Source: Rhodanobacter sp. L36 (GTDB taxonomy: Bacteria > Pseudomonadota > Gammaproteobacteria > Xanthomonadales > Rhodanobacteraceae). From it: a DNA stretch of 64,000 nt. A program made the position numbers and the translations under genes. Positions 18,280 to 26,890 of the stretch are shown in pieces. The notes under the pieces are model-generated. The model did no database searches. It saw only the letters and a list, made by a program, of their open reading frames with translations, and was not told where the DNA came from. How positions within the stretch are numbered: the stretch's first letter is position 1; the number at the start of each line of letters is the position of its first letter. The stretch covers positions 1 through 64,000 of the forward strand of contig NZ_LMUV01000011.1 in NCBI RefSeq assembly GCF_009765755.1, written 5' to 3'.

Positions 18280-20664
18280 ATGAAAAACGGCCATCTCTCG
18301 CTGCGCGCAGCCATCTCGGCGCTGCTTGCGGCAGGTTCTACCTGTGCATTCGCTACAACAACAAGCCCGTCCAACGCACTTGCTTTGGCGGGCATCGATA
18401 CCACTGAGGTCGCACGCGTCACCCAGACGGTGAACAACCAGCTCGTTGCGCCGCTCGCTCGTACTCACCTGCCTATCCGGATGTCCGCTGTAACGACGAC
18501 CGGCACGCTGGCCGACACGACCGCCATGAGTCACATGCAGCTGGTGCTGAAACCGAGCGCGCAGCGTGCGGCCGCGCTGGAACAGCTCGTCAAGGCGCAG
18601 CATGATCCCGCGTCGCCTGCCTTTCATCAGTGGATCACTCCGCAGCAGTACGGCCAGAATTTTGGCGTGGTGGACAGCGATATCGCTGCGGTCAGCGCAT
18701 GGCTGACCTCCCAGGGTTTTGTCGTCAACGCGGTGTATCCGAACAAATCCCAGATCGATTTCAGCGGCACTGCCGGTCAGGTCAAACAGGCCTTTCACAC
18801 TCAACAGACGCAGTTCACCACCAAAGGCGGTGCGAAATTCATTGCCAATAGCACCGATATTAGTGTGCCGTCCGCCCTGCAGCCTGTCATTGCCGGTGTG
18901 CTGGGTTTGAATAATGTCCACCCCCAGCCGTACATAACGAAGCCAATGATTGGCAAATTCAATGCCGGCACGCACCGCTTTGACATAGGCCAAGGCGGCG
19001 ATAAAAAGCACTTGTCTGCGAGCGGACAACCGCAAGGGATTTCGATGGCTTTGCAAGGTCAATTCTCGCGCGCTCTGGTGCCCAATGACTTCGCGAACAT
19101 GTACGGAGTCGTGGGTCCTGCCGGCAAGAGCATTCGCGACAATGGCATTACTGGCAAAGGCATCACGATCGCCGTGGTCGAGGATGCGGAGATGCAGCCG
19201 GGCGACTGGACCAATTTCGTCCAGACATTCAATCTGGGCACCTACGGCGGTACGTTCAAGCAATTCCAGCCACAGGCCAGCGCCGCAGGCTTCAAGAACT
19301 GCCTCGAGCCGGCCAATGGTGTGCAAGCTGATTTTGATGAGACCGCTCTGGATGCGGAATATGTGACGGCGATGGCGCCGGGGGCAAACGTCTGGGTTGC
19401 CGCCTGCGACAGTTTCAACAACAGCGCGAACTTGTTCGGGGGTACATTCACTGCGGCCGATAACCTGGTCAACGCAGCTGCCCGGCCGGATATCATCAGT
19501 GTCAGTTGGGGCTCCGGTGAAGCTAACGTCGATGGCGGTTCCAAGACCGCGATTGACATGATGTGGGCGCAGGCTGATGCCGAGGGTATTTCGGTATTCG
19601 TTTCCAGTGGCGATTCCGGTTCCAATCCAAGCTATAACGGAGCTTTCATCTACGGTCAGGGAATTGATGCCAACGCGTTTGGCAGCTCGCCCCACGATAC
19701 CGCCGTGGGCGGCACCGATACTGCGGACATTTGGGACGGCACCACGAGCTCCTACTTCAACGGCAATGGCAACGTGGACTTTGGCACCGCCAAGGGCTAC
19801 GTCCCGGAGATCCCCTGGAATGCGAGTTGTGGCAATGGCATCGTCGCTAAGTCGGTCTGGGGTCTCACAAGTGCGATTGACTTGTGCAAGTTGTACCTGC
19901 ATGCCGATCCCGATGGTTACACCATAACCTCCGAGGCAAGCAGTGGTGGTCCATCTAGCGTGGATGCCAAGCCCGCATGGCAGAGAATGGTGCAGAATGC
20001 CGCTCAAGACCAATCCCGCGATCTCCCAGATGTGGCGTTGTTCGCCGGTTCCTACGGCGAGACAACAACGACCGTCATATGCAAGCACTTCTACCCATGC
20101 AGCCCGACCTTTTCGACGCAGGTGGAAACGGTCGAAGGCACGTCGCTCTCCGCGCCGCTGATGGCGGGTATTCAAGCCTTGATTGATCAGGGGATCGCCC
20201 AGCGCGGACTTCAGGCTGATCAGGGCAATTCCGCGCCAACCCTGTATGCGCTCGCGGGCCAGGAATATGGCACCGGCCAAGGGCCCGTTCCGGATAGTCT
20301 GGCCGCCTGCGCCAGTGTAGACAACGGCAACCTTGACGCCGGTGCCGGCTGCGTTTTTCACAACATCGTTCGCGGCACTATTTCCAGCCAGTGCTTGACC
20401 GTTGTTGATGCCCAGACAGCCCCAACGACAAACTGTTACTTTTATGGCGGCATTAATAATTTGCTTGAAGATAAAATCTTCAACTTGGGCCCTGTCACTC
20501 TTGGCCTTACCAGCTTGGACCCGCAAAATTACGGGCCAACGACCAAGGCGTATTCGGCGCAGCCAGGCTGGAGCTTTGCCTCGGGCCTTGGTTCGGTGAA
20601 TGCTCGCAACCTGCTGGTGGCTTGGCGTGCATTCGTCAATGCGCCTGCCGCTTCTGTTCAGTGA
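18280..20664 (+). CDS. S53 family pro-peptidase (xanthomonalisin/sedolisin type), copy 2
   Basis: This 794-residue paralogue of the preceding gene has the same layout: signal peptide, S53 propeptide (~60-220) and catalytic domain with Glu354 and Asp358 in ETALD, Asp445 in SSGDSGSN and Ser622 in GTSLSAPLMAG. The C-terminal calcium region SLDPQNYGPTTKAYS is retained. All catalytic residues are present, so both copies should be active. The two leaders just before the ATG are also similar (CCCTTTTGCTCTTTGAGGAT in this copy), pointing to a tandem duplication that included the upstream region. Divergence is greatest in the propeptide-catalytic linker and surface loops, suggesting different substrate preference. 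Confidence 0.92.
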   Translation: MKNGHLSLRAAISALLAAGSTCAFATTTSPSNALALAGIDTTEVARVTQTVNNQLVAPLARTHLPIRMSAVTTTGTLADTTAMSHMQLVLKPSAQRAAALEQLVKAQHDPASPAFHQWITPQQYGQNFGVVDSDIAAVSAWLTSQGFVVNAVYPNKSQIDFSGTAGQVKQAFHTQQTQFTTKGGAKFIANSTDISVPSALQPVIAGVLGLNNVHPQPYITKPMIGKFNAGTHRFDIGQGGDKKHLSASGQPQGISMALQGQFSRALVPNDFANMYGVVGPAGKSIRDNGITGKGITIAVVEDAEMQPGDWTNFVQTFNLGTYGGTFKQFQPQASAAGFKNCLEPANGVQADFDETALDAEYVTAMAPGANVWVAACDSFNNSANLFGGTFTAADNLVNAAARPDIISVSWGSGEANVDGGSKTAIDMMWAQADAEGISVFVSSGDSGSNPSYNGAFIYGQGIDANAFGSSPHDTAVGGTDTADIWDGTTSSYFNGNGNVDFGTAKGYVPEIPWNASCGNGIVAKSVWGLTSAIDLCKLYLHADPDGYTITSEASSGGPSSVDAKPAWQRMVQNAAQDQSRDLPDVALFAGSYGETTTTVICKHFYPCSPTFSTQVETVEGTSLSAPLMAGIQALIDQGIAQRGLQADQGNSAPTLYALAGQEYGTGQGPVPDSLAACASVDNGNLDAGAGCVFHNIVRGTISSQCLTVVDAQTAPTTNCYFYGGINNLLEDKIFNLGPVTLGLTSLDPQNYGPTTKAYSAQPGWSFASGLGSVNARNLLVAWRAFVNAPAASVQ

Positions 20665-20671
20665 AATTGGA

Positions 20672-20706
20672 AACACGGCTGCCTTTGCAGGCAGCCGTGT
20701 TCCTTA
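20672..20706 (+). terminator. terminator after the second S53 gene
   Basis: Perfect 12-bp arms AACACGGCTGCC and GGCAGCCGTGTT (20672-20683 and 20690-20701) begin 7 bp after the stop codon, with only a weak T-rich tail (TCCTT). It probably ends the S53 transcript. Confidence 0.7.
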
Positions 20707-20840
20707 ACATAGCTGTTTTAATAAGTCGGTACTCGAGATGCGAACGTAGGTCTCCTCCGATCTGGTAATGCCGGAGGCTGTTTGGGATGAGTCGGCTCGA
20801 CATTGCATACCTTGACGATTCAACCCTTCGCTTTTACCAG

Positions 20841-20945
20841 CTACCCCCAGCGCGCATTCGACCACGGACCCTTCGGTGGTTTACCGGCTGTTTTCCACCG
20901 GGGTTTCCTATCCGCTTCGTCGAGCCCCGTGCGCTCTGGGGGTAG
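20841..20945. repeat. long imperfect inverted repeat, possible structured element
   Basis: The 16-bp arm at 20841-20856 (CTACCCCCAGCGCGCA) pairs with 20930-20945 with one mismatch. The 73 bp between them contain smaller pairings (ACCAC/GTGGT near 20861-20880). No gene overlaps it convincingly. It lies in the 640-bp gap between the S53 genes and the TPR-sulfotransferase; the rest of this gap (20707-20840, 20946-21304) shows nothing recognisable. Confidence 0.4.
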
Positions 20946-21304
20946 GCTTTTATCTTCCCACCCGATTCGTCGTATTGAAGTTAGGTAATCCGAATATTCA
21001 GGTGTGTGATGTGCTTGGGAAACCAATTGGCGTCACGATGACAAGCGCAGGGTTCATCCAAGCATTGAATGATCTTCTGATAGTTTCTCCGATTTGCTGA
21101 GGTCAGCCTCCATACGTCTTTCGCTTCTAGCTACGGGTCGCGCGCCACATTCAATGCCTTCTTCTGAGATGCTCCGCCGACACGCAAGCCACTGTGAGGC
21201 GAACTCACGCACGCGTACCAATGCGAACTGCATCTCCACCCTTTGGTGAAATACGCCGCAGCTTTTAGGCGTTCTGCAGTTGTGCCTCGTTCTTGAGCTG
21301 GCTC

Positions 21305-22888
21305 CTAGGAACCACAATCCACGCCTGCTGTTTCGAGCAGTGCTCGTAATTCCGTCAACTGGGGTGCGTAATTCTTCCAGCGTTTCAGCGCATGGCGATG
21401 CATCGGCGCGCGTACTTGCATGACACTGGCCGTGCTCAAGGCGGCATTGTTCTCTTCGAACCGAAGACAGGAGGCGTGCCACGGCAGGTCGCAGTGTTTC
21501 AGAATTCGGCGGGTGTTGAATTCTTGTTCTTCCACCAATGCTTCGTACTCGACTTCCAATATGCGTCCGGGCAGGACGCTCTTCCAGTGGGCCATCAGGC
21601 GGTCGAATTGGAGGTAGTGGTGGCCGGTGTCGAGCAGGTTCAGCGAATAGTCGTGAAATTCAGAACCGTGCGAAAACAGTTCGCGAAAATTGCTGAGGCA
21701 GGTATCCAGAGGGCTGCGTCTCAAGCAGATGATCTTGGCATTGGGTAACGCGTTGGCGATATGTCCAACATAGAAAAAATTATGCGGTAGCTTGTCGGTG
21801 AAACGTGGTTTGTTGTCGGTCATCGGGCGCGTGCTGTTCAGATAGTTTTCGCCCAGACGATCCCAACGCAAATCACGACTCTTTTCGAGCGTTTCCAAAT
21901 CCAGTAGCGCGGGCGTGTGTGTGCCCGCTGCCTGCTTGAGGGCAACTCCAAAATTTGGCAGTTCGCCAGCGGAATGGACGTATGGATGGCTGGAGACGAT
22001 TCGTTCCACAAGGGTGGTCCCTGTGCGTGGAAGACCCATAACGAAAATAGGTTCGCCGGTGGGAAAGCCTCGTGGCGGCGACCACGGCTCTGGAAATATT
22101 CGCATGATGGCGTCGACCATAGCTTGATCATGGAGGGCGGAATTCGTACGCGTACTCCCGACGGAGGCTTTGCCCCTAGTGAAATGGGCGAAAGCCTGCG
22201 GAAAGTCGCCAAGGTCTTCGTATTCCTTGCCAAGCGCCATATGCAGATTCATCAGCGCCTTGCTGTCGTCTGCATGTTTATGCGCCAACGCGAGCATGGT
22301 GTCGATGTGGTTGCTCTCCCGCGTCTGCCTGCGCACCTTCGGCAGGCTGAAATGAGCCCTCCAGTAGGTTGGGTCAAGTGCCAGGCATGCTTCATATTCC
22401 TTTTCGGCTGCCTCACTCTCGCCCGTATACATCAGGGTGGTTGCGTGGTTGTAGCGGCACACTGCGTTGGTCGGCGCCAGCTCGACAGCTCGCCCGAAAG
22501 CGCAGACAGCACGTTCGAGCACATTCGAGCGCGTGTAAACAATGCCCAGGATCTCGTACAACTGCGTATCGGTTGGGGCGAGGTTGAAGGCGCGATTAGC
22601 CATACGCAACGCCTCGCCCGGCATGTTCGTGATGGAAAGAACCTTCGCACAATGCGCGGCGTAATCGGCACGATGCATATCGAGCCGGGTTGCTCTGCGC
22701 AAATGGACCAGCGCTTGCGGCCAATGTTGCAGCTCCACCGCGGCTCGCCCGGCAATATAGCGGGAGCCAGCATGGTCGGGCTCCTTTTGCTGGAACTGCA
22801 TCGATAACTCGTAAGCGCGCTGCCAGTTTTTTTGCGTGAACTCGGCAATCGCCTGGGTATGCAAGTTGTGCGAGGCAAGATGGTCCAT
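21305..22888 (-). CDS. TPR-repeat sulfotransferase family protein
   Basis: This 527-residue protein has TPR repeats in residues ~10-260 (for example RYIAGRAAVELQHWPQALVH, ILGIVYTRSNVLERAVCAFG, MALGKEYEDLGDFPQAFAHF). A sulfotransferase domain (~275-500) follows with the PAPS 5'-phosphosulfate loop GLPRTGTTLVERIVSSHP, HSAGELPNFG, FTDKLPHNFFYVGHI, and the 3'-phosphate segment ICLRRSPLDTCLSNF. Such proteins transfer sulfate from PAPS to an unknown acceptor, with the TPRs probably binding it. No signal peptide is seen. It is transcribed alone on the minus strand. Confidence 0.9.
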   Translation of the reverse strand: MDHLASHNLHTQAIAEFTQKNWQRAYELSMQFQQKEPDHAGSRYIAGRAAVELQHWPQALVHLRRATRLDMHRADYAAHCAKVLSITNMPGEALRMANRAFNLAPTDTQLYEILGIVYTRSNVLERAVCAFGRAVELAPTNAVCRYNHATTLMYTGESEAAEKEYEACLALDPTYWRAHFSLPKVRRQTRESNHIDTMLALAHKHADDSKALMNLHMALGKEYEDLGDFPQAFAHFTRGKASVGSTRTNSALHDQAMVDAIMRIFPEPWSPPRGFPTGEPIFVMGLPRTGTTLVERIVSSHPYVHSAGELPNFGVALKQAAGTHTPALLDLETLEKSRDLRWDRLGENYLNSTRPMTDNKPRFTDKLPHNFFYVGHIANALPNAKIICLRRSPLDTCLSNFRELFSHGSEFHDYSLNLLDTGHHYLQFDRLMAHWKSVLPGRILEVEYEALVEEQEFNTRRILKHCDLPWHASCLRFEENNAALSTASVMQVRAPMHRHALKRWKNYAPQLTELRALLETAGVDCGS

Positions 22889-23188
22889 CGTGTTCTCGTG
22901 GAGAAGAATGCAAGAAATACGTTACACCTGCGAATCTTCAGCGAAAGAAGATTCGCAGGATTCTCGGAGCTGATTAAAAATGGCGAGAAGATAGTTTTAG
23001 GGAAGAAAGCCATACCTTGGTGCAAATGCGTTGCAAGCTTGTTCCTGCACATATTGAATGGTGTGGGACCACGAAACTAGTTTGTTAAACGCGATGGCGT
23101 CACACCGCGCTGAGGAACCGCGCCCTCTGTCTCAACCATATTTACATATTAAATCCAACGCTGACCGTTTGGACCTCTTTTCGTCAGC

Positions 23189-23245
23189 CGATGAAATGAT
23201 ATGTTTCTATCAGGATAGAAGTATAAACGTCTATTTCCATTGCGT
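23189..23245 (+). repeat. duplicated leader element, copy B, with palindromic core
   Basis: This is the second copy of the element at 15391-15447, same strand. The palindrome TTCTATC-AG-GATAGAA is kept at 23205-23220, followed by the same GTATAAAC. It lies ~300 bp upstream of the divergent TPR-sulfotransferase and has no clear gene immediately downstream on the plus strand. It may be an orphaned promoter of a lost gene or may drive a short transcript. The remaining sequence of 22889-23624 shows no recognised gene. Confidence 0.55.
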
Positions 23246-23624
23246 GGCAAGTGCAAAAAAGTCTACTGTGACAAGGGTTGGGCAACAAGCTGGTAGGAAA
23301 ACAGATTCTTGACAGAGGAAATCTGTTTTCAGTGGGTCATTGCGATGCGTGCAGCACGACGTAGCATTCAAGCGTAAGTTGGTCTTGTATCATTTGCTGG
23401 CGGCAGGACGCTGCCAGAATCTTTCGACCCATACTCGTGCATTCGCAGTTGATTTTAATCAATGGGCGGAATGCAGACATCAAATTTTCAGTAACAAAGA
23501 CGGCCGATCGTCAGAGCAACCTCCTGATTCCGCTTCGAACTGATGTCAGATACAGGCATCGTGTTGTTAGCTGCCGCAGCCTTAGCCATTGCTAGGCCTC
23601 ATCCGTTCGGGAAAAACTAAGAAG

Positions 23625-23834
23625 ATGATTCAGGTGCATCTGACAGTATCAATGGCGCTCGGCAAGAAATATCTAATTCTCTTGGCAAACGGATCGAGCC
23701 ATGACGTCGTCATTCGGGGTTCACACACCACGACTGCCGGTAACATGCTGATACTCGAGATTGACGGCAAGGTTTGTCAGTACCCGGGCCTAAACGATGC
23801 GATCGGACCGTTTATAGGGATATCGCCAGTCTGA
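23625..23834 (+). CDS. small hypothetical protein
   Basis: A possible 69-residue product has a beta-rich look (KKYLILLANGSSHDVVIRG, NMLILEIDGKVCQYPG). No family is recognised and no clear ribosome site precedes the ATG. It is the first sizeable plus-strand frame after leader copy B. It could equally be non-coding. Confidence 0.25.
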   Translation: MIQVHLTVSMALGKKYLILLANGSSHDVVIRGSHTTTAGNMLILEIDGKVCQYPGLNDAIGPFIGISPV

Positions 23835-23928
23835 TACTTAGTGGCATGGCTGAAACAAATTCCCATCGCTCAGAGCTGAAAATTTCAGACTCTAAGTTCC
23901 ACTCGAAGGCCGCGAGGCGTTCATCCTT

Positions 23929-24057
23929 ATGAAAGTTTTCATCGGTGGCGCCAACGCAAGCCCCGCCGACCGTCGCGCGAAATGGCCCACATATGAAGTC
24001 CTACTGACTCTTGGCGCAAAACCAACGACGCGTCAGTGTCACTGTTTCCTTAGGTGA
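23929..24057 (+). CDS. very small hypothetical protein
   Basis: This 42-codon frame begins MKVFIGGANASP and ends at a TGA that overlaps the start region of the next small frame, a typical sign of coupled genes. A weak GAGGC lies upstream. The product contains two cysteines near its end (QCHCFLR). No family is recognised. Confidence 0.25.
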   Translation: MKVFIGGANASPADRRAKWPTYEVLLTLGAKPTTRQCHCFLR

Positions 24058-24260
24058 TGAGCATGGACACAAACTCTCCGGATCAGTCGCTGTCGACGCC
24101 TGTTCAAGAGATAGCCGACGAGACAGATCGTGTGCACACAAGCCGCGCTGATGAAATTGACTGGCTATGGAGCAAATATCTAGCAGCCTCTTTGACCGAG
24201 CCCCAAATTCATCGCATGGTGGAGTTGATCCTTGCCGAGTCTGCCCAGTCGATCGGTTAA
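24057..24260 (+). CDS. small hypothetical acidic protein
   Basis: This 67-residue frame (ATG at 24057, GTG alternative at 24054) overlaps the preceding 42-codon frame. The product is acidic with a helical C-terminal half (ADEIDWLWSKYLAASLTEPQ, IHRMVELILAESAQSIG). No family is recognised. It ends ~240 bp before the decayed propeller/EF-hand repeat. Confidence 0.35.
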   Translation: MSMDTNSPDQSLSTPVQEIADETDRVHTSRADEIDWLWSKYLAASLTEPQIHRMVELILAESAQSIG

Positions 24261-24496
24261 ATTCTGATCGTGGCGCACTGGCCAATCTGAGTCCGACAGC
24301 GGAGCGGTGTTCTTCCCGTCGCTGTTGTGGGCATCGGCGGCGGTGGTCCAAGAGCTTTGAAATATCGCGTTCAATACGCGGCGGTGCTGGTCTGGCTGAG
24401 CGTGCAAGCCGTTTGCCAGCCAGCCGTGGAAGAAGTGGACGAAACGAAGGCTCTGCATCGATACGGGACCATCCGTGACAGAAACCAATTCGTGTT

Positions 24497-24996
24497 TTCG
24501 CGACCTGATCACGTTCGAAACAGAACCGCCGACGCAGGATGTGAGCGCATGAGCATGACCTGGCGAAAATGAATCTGGCGCTCTGCATGACCATGATGCC
24601 GATCGCAGCGATTGCGTTGCAGACTCAGCCACGCTCATCGACGACTCCGGTCAAGGCGCCGATGACGTCGGCATCGTCGCAAGCCAGTGGACCGAATGCG
24701 CTCTTCACGCAATGGGACACGAACCACGACGGAACGCTGTCGCCGGCTGAGTTCAGCGCGGGCTGGGAGAAGCTTCAGTCGGATGCCGCGTTGCATCGGT
24801 TGCACGACCAGTTTGTAGCGCTGGACACCGACAGGAGCGGTAGCCTGGATGCGGCGGAGTACGCGCACTTGGCATTGGTCAAGCACGCCGGCGCATCGGC
24901 ACCGCCGATGTCGGCATTCGATACGGACAAGAACCAGCGTCTGGATTTCGAGGGAATACGTCAACGCGGTGAACTATCTGCTACAGCACGAACAGA
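24497..24996 (+). repeat. direct repeat copy 2 (propeller 3' end plus EF-hand gene)
   Basis: This is the counterpart of 613-1112, same orientation, ~23.9 kb away. It includes the last ~55 bp of the TIGR03032 gene and the ATGA junction (24549-24552), but no upstream propeller sequence is recognised. It may reflect an ancestral duplication or a recombination scar. Confidence 0.85.
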
Positions 24997-25018
24997 ACAG
25001 CACAAACGCACCGGATGA
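24569..25018 (+). pseudogene. second EF-hand protein gene, frameshifted
   Basis: Compared with the intact gene at 665-1120, one A is missing just after the original start, which terminates that frame after seven codons. The internal ATG at 24569 can still begin a protein with a signal peptide (MNLALCMTMMPIAAIALQ). EF-hand loops 1 and 2 are intact (DTNHDGTLSPAEF, DTDRSGSLDAAEY). An extra G inside loop 3 (DTDKNQRLDFE, then a new frame) replaces the tail by an unrelated sequence of ~25 residues. It may still make a two-EF-hand protein, but is best treated as decaying. Confidence 0.7.
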
Positions 25019-25050
25019 CGCGCACATCGACAAGGAAAGGTTAGCTGTAG

Positions 25051-25296
25051 TTATTTGAAGCCATCACACGAGACCGAAGGCTGTGGACTCTGTGGAGCTT
25101 CCGGTGTGCTTGGTGGAGCGCCGTAGTACGGATGATCCTTATCGCGGGAGTCGTACCGAGACTGGTCTCTCATGCTCTGTGGATCTTGGCCTGAAGCATT
25201 CACTTGATAGTGAGTGCATGCAGCTTCTTGCTGCAGTCGTGACGCGACTCTTGTGTCATCCGATACGCAAGCGGTGATTGTGGTGTAGAGAGACAC
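25051..25296 (-). CDS. possible small lipoprotein, start unclear
   Basis: The minus-strand frame encodes TTITACVSDDTRVASRLQQE, then a Gln/Ser/Asp-rich and Pro-rich tail (YYGAPPSTPEAPQSPQPS). ITAC looks like a lipobox and the frame upstream is hydrophobic (FFFACIVSLY), but there is no ATG or GTG far enough upstream to give a full signal peptide; the GTG at 25296 leaves only nine residues before the Cys. Either a rare start is used or the gene has lost its 5' end. The rest of 25297-25450 shows nothing recognisable. Confidence 0.3.
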   Translation of the reverse strand: MSLYTTITACVSDDTRVASRLQQEAACTHYQVNASGQDPQSMRDQSRYDSRDKDHPYYGAPPSTPEAPQSPQPSVSCDGFK

Positions 25297-25450
25297 AATG
25301 CACGCAAAGAAAAAATGGCCCTATACGTGTCGCATTGTTACCTCACGTGCGGTTGTGCGAACGCAGGTGCCTGCGTTAGCGCGACATGTGTAGTAGCGAA
25401 AGCGACGCTTGCCGTTGACCGCAGGCGTCGGCATCAAACGGTTTGCGCTT

Positions 25451-26890
25451 TCATTTCCGCGAATCTATTTGCGCGCGCGGAAGAAATGCGATTGCCAACC
25501 AGCTCACCAGCGCGAACAGGTTCAGCCACGCGAACCAATCGTCGAAGCGTGAGTAAAGCGTATGCGTCTCGCGCAGCGACAAGTCTCCAACGACTTCGGC
25601 ATCCTGGTGCTCGCTTGATGCTTCGGCAAGGACGCGTCCCCGGTCGTCGCTCAACGTCAAACGGCCGGCATGCGCAGCGCGCGCGATGGCAAAACCATTT
25701 TCCACGCCACGCATGATCGCCATGCGGCTGTGCAGCCAGCCGTCGACTGTGAAATCGGATGCGGGTACCAACAGCAATTGCGTGTCACGCGCGGCGTACG
25801 CCCAGCCGATGTCGTGGAAGTCCATGTCCTTGCAAATTGCCAAACCAATGCGCGGCGTTGCATCCAGCATCGTGTAATCCGTCCCGGGTTTGTACTGCTC
25901 CAACCCGATGAGCAGGTGATGCTTGCTGTACGTAAAAAGCGTGGGCGTGCGAGGCCGAAACACCATAAGCATGTTGCGGGCGCTGGACGGATTCATTTCC
26001 GAATCGACGCCCGTTGCCATGGTGATTTCGCGTGCGTGTGCGAGCTGTGCAAACGCCGGAATGTTGGCGCTGGCGAGTTTGAAAGTGGTCTCCGGCATCA
26101 GCACAAGTTTCGCGCCTTGATCGCCAAGTCGATTCGCAACGGCAAGGTAGCGCACTTCAAGTGCCTGGCCTGCGGGTTCGCTCAGAGAAACGCCAGCGGG
26201 TTTCTGCAACGACACCAATCCAATGCGCATCGTGCTTGCGGCAGGCGTTCGCAAACGCCAGCTGCCATATATGGCCAGTGCCGCAACGATTGCCGCTGCC
26301 AGGAGGACAGGGGCTGAGCTACGAAGTTTCCCGGTCGTGCGTGACGCAATACATGCGGCAATCGCTGCTGGCAGCAGCAGCAATATGAAACCGACGCCCC
26401 ACAGGCCGGTCATGGCGGCGACCTGGATGATCGCCAACGCATCCATCTGTGTATAAGCGATGTTGCCGAACGTGCTATGCGGCGACAGCAAGCTGTAGAC
26501 GTATTCGGCGGAAACCCAGGCGGACGATACAGACAACGCCGCGACCATGACGTAGCCGCGCAACAACAATCGCCGGAACAACCACACGCAAAGTGCGAGC
26601 ATGACGCCCGGCATGGCGATGAAAAACATGATTGCGACCATCGGCAAACCGATAGCCTCATGCAGATACGACCACTCGTTGAGACTACCGATCGCGTAGG
26701 CCGTGAATGCAGCCAGCAACGCCCATGGCGTGCGCACTCTTGGCGCAAGCCAGAGGACCGGCAGCGGCGCGAACCATGTCAACCACCAAAGAGGTTGCAG
26801 GCCGCTCCCAAGCCACCACATCGCGGCTGTCAGCAGGGTCGCGGCAAGCCAGGTCAATTTGGCGAAACGATTATCGAGCCTTGATGCCAT
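25451..26890 (-). CDS. Lnt-like membrane protein with carbon-nitrogen hydrolase domain
   Basis: From MASRLDNRF the product is 479 residues. The N-terminal ~210 residues contain about six membrane segments. The rest is a nitrilase-fold domain with the Glu-Lys-Cys triad in LMPETTFKL, TYSKHHLLIG and GLAICKDMDFHD, and a final membrane segment (LNLFALVSWLAIAFL). This matches apolipoprotein N-acyltransferase architecture, but identity as the housekeeping Lnt is not certain: it is paired with a TetR regulator and may be a paralogue acting on another amine or lipid. The start lies inside the 3' end of the TetR gene (20-bp overlap). Confidence 0.75.
   Translation of the reverse strand: MASRLDNRFAKLTWLAATLLTAAMWWLGSGLQPLWWLTWFAPLPVLWLAPRVRTPWALLAAFTAYAIGSLNEWSYLHEAIGLPMVAIMFFIAMPGVMLALCVWLFRRLLLRGYVMVAALSVSSAWVSAEYVYSLLSPHSTFGNIAYTQMDALAIIQVAAMTGLWGVGFILLLLPAAIAACIASRTTGKLRSSAPVLLAAAIVAALAIYGSWRLRTPAASTMRIGLVSLQKPAGVSLSEPAGQALEVRYLAVANRLGDQGAKLVLMPETTFKLASANIPAFAQLAHAREITMATGVDSEMNPSSARNMLMVFRPRTPTLFTYSKHHLLIGLEQYKPGTDYTMLDATPRIGLAICKDMDFHDIGWAYAARDTQLLLVPASDFTVDGWLHSRMAIMRGVENGFAIARAAHAGRLTLSDDRGRVLAEASSEHQDAEVVGDLSLRETHTLYSRFDDWFAWLNLFALVSWLAIAFLPRAQIDSRK

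Noticed and set aside
18217-20676. An 819-codon open frame on the minus strand opposite the second S53 peptidase
   Set aside because: It mirrors the codon pattern of the S53 gene, has no family resemblance and its translation is rich in Arg/His/Gly as expected of an antisense shadow.
24497-25018. EF-hand copy 2 as a fully intact paralogue
   Set aside because: An inserted G in the third EF-hand shifts the frame and replaces the conserved tail, and the original start is cut off after seven codons.
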